Of a stretch of DNA of 6,678 bases, positions 1-5,682 are shown piece after piece. Every line of letters starts with the position of its first letter. Within the stretch, counting starts at the first letter, position 1. A program made the translations under genes and the position numbers. A model generated the notes under the pieces. The model saw only the letters and a program-made list of their open reading frames with translations. It was not told the origin of the DNA and ran no database searches. The stretch is taken from assembly GCA_016649785.1 (NCBI GenBank), contig JAENXB010000162.1:1-6678 (forward strand), in the 5' to 3' direction. This DNA comes from Flavobacteriaceae bacterium. GTDB taxonomy: Bacteria > Bacteroidota > Bacteroidia > Flavobacteriales > Flavobacteriaceae.

Positions 1-122
1 TACATTTCCTTCATGCTTTTTTGAAGGAATTTCTCTTCTGCACTAAAATTTTTGTTTTGGCTGTGATGGAATGCGTAAAGCGATTGCATTACCTTAACTC
101 GAATATGTCTTCTGGTTAACAT
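1..122 (-). CDS. nusB: Transcription antitermination factor NusB, N-terminal part (cut by window edge)
   Basis: Reading the minus strand from an ATG at 122-120 gives 40 codons, open to the edge of the window, starting MLTRRHIRVKVMQSLYAF. The arginine-rich start (R-R-x-x-R) followed by a helix with the M/A-Q-x-L-Y-A pattern is the classic NusB N-terminus. NusB forms a heterodimer with NusE (ribosomal protein S10) on boxA RNA and supports antitermination of rRNA operons. In bacteroidete NusB proteins the N-terminal helix is followed by a charged linker, and the charged stretch here (residues 21-40, rich in K, E and N) fits that. The rest of the gene lies outside the window. No Shine-Dalgarno sequence is visible before the ATG. 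The gene sits 26 nt downstream of a strong hairpin at the end of the dehydrogenase transcript, so its expression may depend on readthrough or on a promoter I cannot identify. Confidence 0.9.
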   Translation of the reverse strand, partial: MLTRRHIRVKVMQSLYAFHHSQNKNFSAEEKFLQKSMKEM

Positions 123-148
123 AGCTGTAAAAGAACTTTTAAAAATTA

Positions 149-178
149 GCAAGCCGAAAGAACCCTCTTTCGGCTTGC
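149..178 (-). terminator. Rho-independent terminator-like hairpin between the dehydrogenase gene and nusB
   Basis: Positions 149-160 (GCAAGCCGAAAG) pair perfectly with 167-178 (CTTTCGGCTTGC), giving a 12-bp stem with a 6-nt loop. On the minus strand the hairpin is followed at once by TAATTTTT, a short U-tract. The plus-strand side has only A's, so it should act on minus-strand transcription. It begins 25 nt after the dehydrogenase stop codon (204-206) and ends 26 nt before the nusB ATG. It can therefore end the dehydrogenase transcript or act as an attenuator for nusB. Confidence 0.85.
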
Positions 179-203
179 AAAAATAGTGATTATTTCAAAC
201 TCC

Positions 204-1304
204 TTAGTTCAAATTCTTCTTTTTTCTGTCATCAATTCGCTGTTGGGCGATTTTCAGGGCCGCATTGTGAGATGTGATCCCACTGCTTTCGGCCATTTTC
301 AATATCTCGAGGGTAGTATTGTAAATATTTTCTGTTTTGCGAATAATCTCTTTTTTGTCATATCCTTCCAATTCGGCATATACATTTATGATCCCTCCGG
401 CGTTGATCAAAAAGTCCGGAGCATATACAATGCCTTTATCCTTTAGAATGTTCCCGTGGCGTACTTCATCTGCCAATTGGTTATTTGCCGCCCCCGCGAT
501 TATAGAAGCTTTGATCCGGCCAATGGTTTCGTCGTTAATGGAGGCTCCTAAAGCACAGGGCGCGTAAATATCAACATCGGCGCTGTAAATGTCATCAGTA
601 TATATTTTGGCCCCGTATTTTTTGCTCACCTCTTCCAATTTTGGAAGATTGATGTCGCTAATAAAGATCTGGGCACCTTCATTAGACAAATGTTCTACCA
701 ATGCTTCTCCCACGTGGCCAATTCCCTGGACCATCACTTTCTTGCCTTCAAGGTCATCGCTGCCATATTTGTATTTTGCCGCAGCCTTCATTCCCATAAA
801 CACGCCATAAGCTGTAATAGGCGATGGATTTCCGGCTCCCCCTTTTGATTCTGAAATCCCGGTTACATACGGAGTTACTTCCCTTACGGTATCCATATCC
901 CTGGTTTCCATCCCAATATCTTCTGCGGTGATGTATTTTCCGCTTAGGGAATGTACAAACTCTCCAAACCTGCGCATTAATTCATGCGTTTTTTGAGTTT
1001 TGGAATCTCCAATTATCACGGCTTTCCCACCTCCAAGATTTAATCCGGTGATAGCGCTTTTAAAAGTCATTCCGCGTGATAACCTTAGAGCATCGTTCAA
1101 GGCTTCCCATTCATTGGCATAATTCCACATTCTTGTACCGCCCAAAGCAGGTCCTAAAACGGTGCTGTGAATACTTATTATTGCCTTTAAACCTGTATCT
1201 TTGTCGTTGCAAAAAACAACTTGCTCGTGATCATCAAAGGATAACTGACCGAAAACCGGCGCAGTTTTTTTAAGTTCATTTGCGTTTAAAACGTCAACTT
1301 GCAT
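204..1304 (-). CDS. Leucine/branched-chain amino acid dehydrogenase (Glu/Leu/Phe/Val dehydrogenase family)
   Basis: This 366-residue cytoplasmic protein has the usual length of leucine dehydrogenases. The family reversibly deaminates branched-chain amino acids oxidatively to 2-oxo acids and ammonia with NAD+. Visible motifs are GPALGGTRMW (51-60, substrate carboxylate binding), K82 and K94 in G-M-T-F-K and GLNLGGGK (equivalent to K68 and K80 of Bacillus leucine dehydrogenase), catalytic D129 in TAEDIG, and GNPSPITAYGV (158-168). The Rossmann motif is GIGHVG (194-199) with an Asp at 217 ending the second strand, which favours NAD over NADP. Near the C-terminal side are ANNQLA (273-278) and PDFLINAGGIINV (296-308). 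The ATG at 1304-1302 places the conserved core about 20 residues in, so I accept it. The next gene downstream is nusB, separated by a terminator-like hairpin. The family is clear. The exact substrate (Leu/Val/Ile or Phe) is inferred from overall similarity to leucine dehydrogenase. Confidence 0.93.
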   Translation of the reverse strand: MQVDVLNANELKKTAPVFGQLSFDDHEQVVFCNDKDTGLKAIISIHSTVLGPALGGTRMWNYANEWEALNDALRLSRGMTFKSAITGLNLGGGKAVIIGDSKTQKTHELMRRFGEFVHSLSGKYITAEDIGMETRDMDTVREVTPYVTGISESKGGAGNPSPITAYGVFMGMKAAAKYKYGSDDLEGKKVMVQGIGHVGEALVEHLSNEGAQIFISDINLPKLEEVSKKYGAKIYTDDIYSADVDIYAPCALGASINDETIGRIKASIIAGAANNQLADEVRHGNILKDKGIVYAPDFLINAGGIINVYAELEGYDKKEIIRKTENIYNTTLEILKMAESSGITSHNAALKIAQQRIDDRKKKNLN

Positions 1305-1317
1305 AGATTATATTTTT

Positions 1318-1350
1318 AAAAATTAGATTTTCTGTTTTATAAAAATCAAT
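1318..1350 (-). promoter_or_regulatory. Possible weak Bacteroidota-type promoter for the dehydrogenase gene
   Basis: On the minus strand TAATTTTT (1325-1318) matches 7 of 8 bases of the Bacteroidota -7 box TAnnTTTG. An ATTG (1350-1347), matching 3 of 4 bases of the -33 box TTTG, lies 21 nt upstream. The box ends 13 nt before the start codon, which would leave only a very short leader. The spacer is AT-rich, so chance matches are likely. On the plus strand I found no convincing pair of boxes for the divergent ABC transporter gene. Confidence 0.2.
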
Positions 1351-1422
1351 ACGCAAAATTAAGGAATATTTTAATTTTCCCGGCAGATTTGAATTAATAA
1401 ATGCGAATATCACAAAAAAGTC

Positions 1423-1428
1423 AAGGGA
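1423..1428 (+). promoter_or_regulatory. Shine-Dalgarno-like AAGGGA before the ABC transporter gene
   Basis: AAGGGA lies 10 nt before the ATG at 1439, a purine-rich stretch with partial complementarity to the 16S rRNA tail. It supports the chosen start. In Bacteroidota such sequences contribute little to initiation, and the other genes here show none, so this is only weak support. Confidence 0.3.
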
Positions 1429-1438
1429 ATCAATATAT

Positions 1439-3196
1439 ATGAAAGAATTAAAACACCTCAACAAATATTTTTATAAGTATAAGTGGCAATTAATTTTAGG
1501 CTTCGTCATTACAATCGTAGCAAGGATGTTTGCCCTTTATCCGATTCAATTTATTGGGGATTCCACCAATGTTATTCAAAGGTATGTAGAGGGTGAAATT
1601 ACCGATCCCGCAGCGTTACGTCAGGAATTATTCTATAATATTTTACTGATTATTGGAGCGACCCTTATTTCGGCATTTTTCACATTTTTAATGCGTCAAA
1701 CCTTTATAGTGGTTTCCCGGCATATGGAATACGACCTGAAAAATGAAGTGTACCAACAATATCAAAACCTCTCGCTAAATTTTTATAAAAAGAACCGCAC
1801 CGGCGATTTAATGAACAGGATAAGCGAAGATGTTTCCAAAGTACGCATGTACCTTGGGCCCGCGATTATGTACAGCGTAACTACACTTACTTTATTTGTG
1901 GTGGTGATCTGGTATATGGTCAATACCGCTCCCCTTTTAACGCTTTACACCCTGGCCCCGCTGCCAATTTTGTCGTTTGCCATCTATAAACTAAGTGTGG
2001 CCATTCATAACCGAAGCACTATCGTGCAGCAATATTTATCAAAATTAAACACCTATACCCAGGAAAGTTTTAGCGGAATCTCGGTGATAAAATCTTATGG
2101 ACTGGAACCTCTTACCAACAATAATTTTGTAGAACTCTCTAACGGAAGCAAACAAAAAAACCTGGATTTGGTTAAAGTCCAGGCTTTCTTTTTTCCAATG
2201 ATGGTTTTGCTTATAGGAGTGAGCAACACCCTCGTGATCTTTATTGGCGGGCGGCAGGTAATAAGTGGGGAAATTGAAAATATTGGGATCATCGTGGAAT
2301 TTTTGCTGTATGTAAATATGCTTACCTGGCCGGTAGCAACCGTGGGATGGGTAACATCTATCATTCAGCAGGCTGAAGCTTCCCAGGCGCGTATCAACGA
2401 ATTTCTAAAGAAAGAGCCGCAGATTAAAAACCTTCAGAAAAACATTGAACCTATACTTGGTGATATCGCTTTTAAAAATGTGACTTTCACCTATGAAGAC
2501 ACCAATATAACTGCCCTTAAAAACCTTTCATTTTCGGTTAAACGGGGAGAAACCCTCGCCATTATAGGAAAAACAGGCTCCGGAAAATCGACAATTCTGG
2601 AATTGATAGGCAGGTTATATGATGTGGGCGAAGGGGAAATCCTGATTGACGGAAAAAATATCCGGGACATCAACCTTTACAATCTCAGGAACAGCATTGG
2701 TTATGTACCCCAGGATGCCTTCCTCTTCAGCGATTCAATAAGGAATAACATCAAATTCGGGAAAACTGACGCGACAGACGAAGAAGTGATTGAAGCCGCG
2801 AAAAATGCTTCGGTACATAAAAACATAATGAAGTTCAGCAAAGGCTATGACACCGTGCTGGGAGAACGGGGAATTACCCTGTCCGGCGGACAAAAACAAC
2901 GGGTTTCCATAGCCCGGGCCATTATCCACGATCCCCAGATCTTGCTTTTTGATGATTGCCTTTCAGCCGTTGATACAGAAACTGAAGAGAAAATTTTGAA
3001 CAACCTCTTCAAAATTTCAAAAAATAAAACCACCATAATTGTAAGCCATAGAATTTCTTCGGCAAAAAATGCCGACAACATTATTATCCTTGAAGATGGC
3101 GCAATCGTGCAGCAAGGCAGCCATCATGAGCTTATTCAACAGGAGGGATATTACAAAAAACTATATGCAAAGCAATTAAGTGAAAAAGAAATGTGA
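1439..3196 (+). CDS. ABC exporter half-transporter (MdlA-like, fused membrane and ATPase domains)
   Basis: This 585-residue inner-membrane protein has the layout of a half-size ABC exporter. The N-terminal membrane domain has six predicted helices near 16-40, 64-92, 143-160, 165-185, 252-271 and 281-303. It also has the exporter motif N-R-T-G-D-L-M-N-R-I (119-128) in the first cytoplasmic loop. The ATPase domain (about 342-580) shows Walker A GKTGSGKST (377-385), the Q-loop VPQD (Q425), the signature LSGGQ (481-485), Walker B ILLFDD (501-506), the D-loop SAVD (509-512) and the switch H537 in VSHR. The residue after the Walker B Asp is D506, not the usual catalytic Glu. The D-D-x-L-S-A-V-D pattern is that of the degenerate half of heterodimeric exporters such as MdlA or TM287. 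No partner half-transporter is in the window. Exporters of this group move lipids, drugs or other hydrophobic compounds outward. The substrate cannot be read from the sequence. The next gene has its own promoter-like boxes. Confidence 0.93.
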   Translation: MKELKHLNKYFYKYKWQLILGFVITIVARMFALYPIQFIGDSTNVIQRYVEGEITDPAALRQELFYNILLIIGATLISAFFTFLMRQTFIVVSRHMEYDLKNEVYQQYQNLSLNFYKKNRTGDLMNRISEDVSKVRMYLGPAIMYSVTTLTLFVVVIWYMVNTAPLLTLYTLAPLPILSFAIYKLSVAIHNRSTIVQQYLSKLNTYTQESFSGISVIKSYGLEPLTNNNFVELSNGSKQKNLDLVKVQAFFFPMMVLLIGVSNTLVIFIGGRQVISGEIENIGIIVEFLLYVNMLTWPVATVGWVTSIIQQAEASQARINEFLKKEPQIKNLQKNIEPILGDIAFKNVTFTYEDTNITALKNLSFSVKRGETLAIIGKTGSGKSTILELIGRLYDVGEGEILIDGKNIRDINLYNLRNSIGYVPQDAFLFSDSIRNNIKFGKTDATDEEVIEAAKNASVHKNIMKFSKGYDTVLGERGITLSGGQKQRVSIARAIIHDPQILLFDDCLSAVDTETEEKILNNLFKISKNKTTIIVSHRISSAKNADNIIILEDGAIVQQGSHHELIQQEGYYKKLYAKQLSEKEM

Positions 3197-3199
3197 AAA

Positions 3200-3232
3200 T
3201 TTGTTGTGAAATGTTAAAAATTTTTAGATTTT
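3200..3232 (+). promoter_or_regulatory. Candidate Bacteroidota promoter for the PUR-family gene
   Basis: TTTG (3200-3203) acts as a -33 candidate, with a second TTG directly after it at 3204-3206. It is followed after 21 nt by TAGATTTT (3225-3232), which matches 7 of 8 bases of TAnnTTTG and has a G two bases further on (3234). Transcription would begin near 3240, giving a leader of about 30 nt. The spacer contains the perfect 12-bp palindrome TAAAAATTTTTA (3215-3226), which overlaps the first two bases of the -7 box. The -33 box begins just 3 nt after the ABC gene ends. Confidence 0.5.
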
Positions 3233-3269
3233 TGATCATTGGTTAATACAAACAATTAAGATTTATTTT

Positions 3270-3650
3270 ATGAGTGAAAATGGAATGATGGAGAAAGATG
3301 AAATATTCTCTAAAGTATTACGAGCTGGAAGACGCACCTATTTTTTTGATGTAAGGGCCACCAAAGCTGATGATTATTACCTCACGATTACTGAGAGTAA
3401 AAAATTTACCAATGCCGATGGATCCTTCCATTACAAAAAGCATAAGATCTATTTGTATAAAGAAGATTTTGAAGGCTTTTCTGAAATTTTAAATGAGATG
3501 ACAGATTATATCGTCAATGAAAAAGGCGAAGAGGTAATAAGCGACAGACATCAAAAAGATTTCAAAAAAGAATATCAGGAAGTAGAGGTGGAATCTGAAA
3601 ACAATCCCTCTCCCGAAAAATTTACCGATATCAATTTTGAAGATATTTAA
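3270..3650 (+). CDS. PUR-alpha-like DNA/RNA-binding protein (DUF3276)
   Basis: This is a small 126-residue protein. Its conserved block runs from about residue 10 to 85: D-E-I-F-S-K-V-L-R-A-G-R-R-T-Y-F-F-D-V-R (10-29), then YYLTITESKKF (36-46), then K-K-H-K-I-Y-L-Y-K-E-D-F (56-67). It is the bacteroidete DUF3276 family, which adopts the PUR fold: a beta sheet that binds single-stranded or purine-rich nucleic acid, then a helix (about 68-84). The relative in Borrelia (BpuR) binds DNA and RNA as a dimer. The last 40 residues are acidic and probably disordered, rich in E, D and N. The ATG at 3270 keeps the conserved block near the N-terminus; M6 or M7 are possible alternative starts. It has its own promoter-like boxes and is followed 25 nt later by a terminator, so it is probably monocistronic. 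Its targets cannot be read from the sequence. Confidence 0.9.
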   Translation: MSENGMMEKDEIFSKVLRAGRRTYFFDVRATKADDYYLTITESKKFTNADGSFHYKKHKIYLYKEDFEGFSEILNEMTDYIVNEKGEEVISDRHQKDFKKEYQEVEVESENNPSPEKFTDINFEDI

Positions 3651-3675
3651 ACGAAAAAAATAAATTTATAAAACC

Positions 3676-3711
3676 GCCACCTTGGGAAATCAGGGTGGTT
3701 TTTTTGTTTTT
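3676..3711 (+). terminator. Rho-independent terminator after the PUR-family gene
   Basis: Positions 3676-3684 pair with 3691-3699 to form a 9-bp stem (two G-U pairs) with core CCACC/GGTGG and a 6-nt loop. A run of seven T's (3699-3705), a G and five more T's follow. It lies 25 nt after the stop codon at 3648-3650. It isolates the potassium-uptake genes from upstream transcription. Confidence 0.88.
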
Positions 3712-3724
3712 GTCCATCATAGTT

Positions 3725-3740
3725 AAAAACGGTCGTTTTT
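3725..3740. repeat. 16-bp inverted repeat AAAAACG-GT-CGTTTTT, possible operator
   Basis: The arms 3725-3731 and 3734-3740 are perfect inverted copies of 7 bp around a 2-nt centre. The spacing is too tight for a good RNA hairpin, since a 2-nt loop would open to 4. That makes a dimeric protein-binding site as likely as a terminator. It lies just past the PUR-gene terminator and about 80 nt upstream of the candidate ktrB -7 box. I cannot name a regulator. Confidence 0.4.
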
Positions 3741-3753
3741 CTTTTAAAAAATC

Positions 3754-3773
3754 AAATTGAAAAAAAACAATTT
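3754..3773. repeat. Inverted repeat AAATTG-A8-CAATTT
   Basis: Six-base arms at 3754-3759 and 3768-3773 are perfect inverted copies separated by eight A's. The result is an A-tract flanked by matching half sites in the ktrB upstream region. It could be a regulator site or simply bent AT-rich DNA. In this AT-rich context a chance match is possible. Confidence 0.3.
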
Positions 3774-3817
3774 AAAGTTATTTCCCTTAAATAAAGAAGT
3801 CTCTCAATATTTATTGT

Positions 3818-3825
3818 TAATTTTG
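3818..3825 (+). promoter_or_regulatory. Candidate -7 promoter box for the ktrBA operon
   Basis: TAATTTTG matches the Bacteroidota -7 consensus TAnnTTTG exactly. No TTTG or TTG is found at the usual 17-23 nt upstream, where the sequence is AT- and purine-rich, so the promoter would be weak or activator-dependent. Transcription would begin near 3832. That is about 50 nt before the TTG start of ktrB and about 10 nt before an upstream ATG at 3843. Confidence 0.4.
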
Positions 3826-3842
3826 TTTCTTCAATTATCATA

Positions 3843-3887
3843 ATGATGACTTATCAAAGCGGCCCTGATCCTACATTTTTATTTTGA
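3843..3887 (+). other. Possible 14-codon leader ORF overlapping the ktrB start
   Basis: ATG at 3843 opens a reading frame that encodes MMTYQSGPDPTFLF and stops at TGA 3885-3887. This stop overlaps the TTG start of ktrB (3884-3886) as TTGA. Such an overlap would allow ribosomes ending the leader to restart on ktrB. There is no family match to check, and such a short frame arises easily by chance. Alternatively, one missing base in the T-run at 3876-3880 would fuse this ATG to ktrB, making it the true N-terminus. Confidence 0.25.
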
Positions 3888-5671
3888 AGTTTCTTGAACC
3901 CTTCAAATGGTCCGGTAAATTCACTTCCAAAATCCGAAAATTCTCGTTTTGGTTAAGCCTGTTGGCAGTTTTTCTGGTGATTTTTGACCTGGGATTTAAA
4001 AAAAGCCCCCACACAGCAGATTCACTCATTACATTTTATATGTATGCCTTAATGGTAGGTTGCATCTCCATAGGGCTGCGCTACCTTCTTTACTCCGGCC
4101 GGCCGGGAATCAAGGTAAGGGTCATCGATATTATTTTACTGACATTGTTCTTATTTCTGATCTTACTTAAAATAGATCTTATAACAGATCATCTTGGATT
4201 TTTATCCTTTTTTAATAAAAAAGGATGGCTCCACCTGGCATTATTGCTCTATTTCATAAGGGAATATTCTTCCTTGAAAATCGATTTCAACAGGCAATAC
4301 TTAAATCCCGCGCAACTATTTATTGCCAGTTTTCTTTTGATAATACTATTCGGAACCTTTTTACTGTTATTGCCAAATGCTACTTATTCCGGAATTTCCC
4401 TGGTAGATGCCTTATTTACCTCCACAAGTGCGGTATGTGTTACCGGACTTATAGTTGTAGACACGGGAAGTTTCTTTACCCAATTCGGGCAGAATGTGAT
4501 CCTTGTTTTAATCCAATTGGGTGGAATTGGGATTATGACCTTTGCCAGTTACTTCAGTTATTTTTTCCGGGGGCAAAGTTCCTATGAAAACCAACTGACC
4601 ATGAGGGATATGACCAATTCAGAAAAAATAGGGGAAGTCTTCTCTGTATTAAAAAAGATTATCACCATCACTTTTTCAATAGAACTTGTAGGAGCGATAT
4701 TAATCTTCTTTAGCCTGGACAATATCCAATTCACATCTTTTGCAGATAAAATTTTCTTTTCCATATTTCATTCAATTTCCGGATTTTGCAATGCGGGATT
4801 TTCAACCCTTGAAAACAGTCTTTATGAACCGGGGTTTCAATTTAATTATCCGTTGCACTTAATTATTGCTCTCTTGTTCATCCTGGGAGGACTGGGATTC
4901 CCCATCGTATTAAATGTAATTACCTATTTCCGGCATTTGATCATCAACAGGATTTTGCCCGTTGGTAATAACAAAAAAGTCCTTCACCGTCCCTGGGTGC
5001 TTAATATCAATACCCGTATCGTTATGGTTACCACCTTCTTATTGTTGTCTTTGGGAACTTTATTTTTCTATTTCCTGGAATACAACAATACCCTTGCAAT
5101 ACATTCTTCCGAATTCGGAAAAATTGTCACAGCCTTTTTTGGAGCGGCTACCCCACGAACGGCTGGTTTTAATTCAGTAGACACTTCTGCTTTAAATTTC
5201 ACTACCCTCATGATGATCTTCCTTTTGATGTGGATTGGGGCCTCTCCCGCATCAACAGGTGGTGGTATTAAAACCAGTACTTTTGCCATAGCCACATTAA
5301 ACTTTCTTAGCCTTGCAAAAGGAAAAAACAGGATAGAAATTTACCGAAGGGAAATAGCCGATATTTCAGTACGCCGATCTTTCGCTATTATTTCACTTTC
5401 CTTTTTGGTCATAGGCATGTCCGTTATGTTTATCGTTGCTTTTGAACCGGAACATACCCTGCTTAAAATTGCATTTGAAGCTTTTTCAGCCTATAGTACA
5501 GTTGGTTTAAGTATGGGATTAACCTCCAGCCTTTCCGATTACAGCAAATTAGTACTTGTTGCCACCATGCTTATTGGAAGGGTAAGTATGCTTACCATTT
5601 TAATAGCACTTATGAGAAGGGTCAAACATTTAAATTACCGATATCCTACTGAAGAAATATTGATAAATTAA
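3884..5671 (+). CDS. ktrB: Potassium uptake pore subunit, TrkH/KtrB family
   Basis: This 595-residue inner-membrane protein is the K+-translocating subunit of a Ktr/Trk system. The core (about 142-595) has the four membrane-pore-membrane repeats. The selectivity-filter glycines are G188 (VCVTG), G305 (NAG), G428 (TAGF) and G541 (TVG). The gating loop SPASTGGGIKTST (454-466) sits in the third repeat, and the conserved Arg of the last helix is R566 (IGRVSML). The first 140 residues form an extension with about four hydrophobic segments (near 23-36, 50-70, 80-99 and 113-126) that is absent from the 445-residue Bacillus KtrB. The start is TTG. An in-frame stop (TGA 3866-3868) lies 18 nt upstream and the next in-frame ATG is codon 53, which would remove the first helix. 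TTG is therefore the best conventional choice, though ATT codons at 3875 and 3881 are possible. ktrA follows after 11 nt, so the two genes form an operon. Confidence 0.93.
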   Translation: MKFLEPFKWSGKFTSKIRKFSFWLSLLAVFLVIFDLGFKKSPHTADSLITFYMYALMVGCISIGLRYLLYSGRPGIKVRVIDIILLTLFLFLILLKIDLITDHLGFLSFFNKKGWLHLALLLYFIREYSSLKIDFNRQYLNPAQLFIASFLLIILFGTFLLLLPNATYSGISLVDALFTSTSAVCVTGLIVVDTGSFFTQFGQNVILVLIQLGGIGIMTFASYFSYFFRGQSSYENQLTMRDMTNSEKIGEVFSVLKKIITITFSIELVGAILIFFSLDNIQFTSFADKIFFSIFHSISGFCNAGFSTLENSLYEPGFQFNYPLHLIIALLFILGGLGFPIVLNVITYFRHLIINRILPVGNNKKVLHRPWVLNINTRIVMVTTFLLLSLGTLFFYFLEYNNTLAIHSSEFGKIVTAFFGAATPRTAGFNSVDTSALNFTTLMMIFLLMWIGASPASTGGGIKTSTFAIATLNFLSLAKGKNRIEIYRREIADISVRRSFAIISLSFLVIGMSVMFIVAFEPEHTLLKIAFEAFSAYSTVGLSMGLTSSLSDYSKLVLVATMLIGRVSMLTILIALMRRVKHLNYRYPTEEILIN

Positions 5672-5682
5672 AAATTACAGCA

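Noticed and set aside
186..567. Plus-strand open frames opposite the dehydrogenase gene
   Set aside because: They are antisense to a gene with every catalytic motif intact, and their products look like random reverse translations.
1372..1391. TAATTTTC (1372-1379) and TTTG (1388-1391) as promoter boxes for the ABC transporter gene
   Set aside because: Neither has a partner box at the right distance on the plus strand, so they are probably chance matches in AT-rich DNA.
3708..3740. Second terminator formed by the AAAAACG/CGTTTTT palindrome and the following T's
   Set aside because: A strong terminator lies just upstream, and this stem has only a 2-nt centre and mostly A-T pairs, so it would be a poor RNA hairpin. 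I list it as a possible protein site instead.
3837..3847. 11-bp palindrome ATCAT-A-ATGAT before ktrB
   Set aside because: It is short and AT-rich, with arms of only five bases, so chance is a sufficient explanation.
4225..4587. 120-residue open frame inside ktrB in another frame
   Set aside because: It lies wholly inside the strongly supported ktrB coding region, its translation is rich in Cys and Phe without family features, and it has no initiation context. It is a shadow frame.
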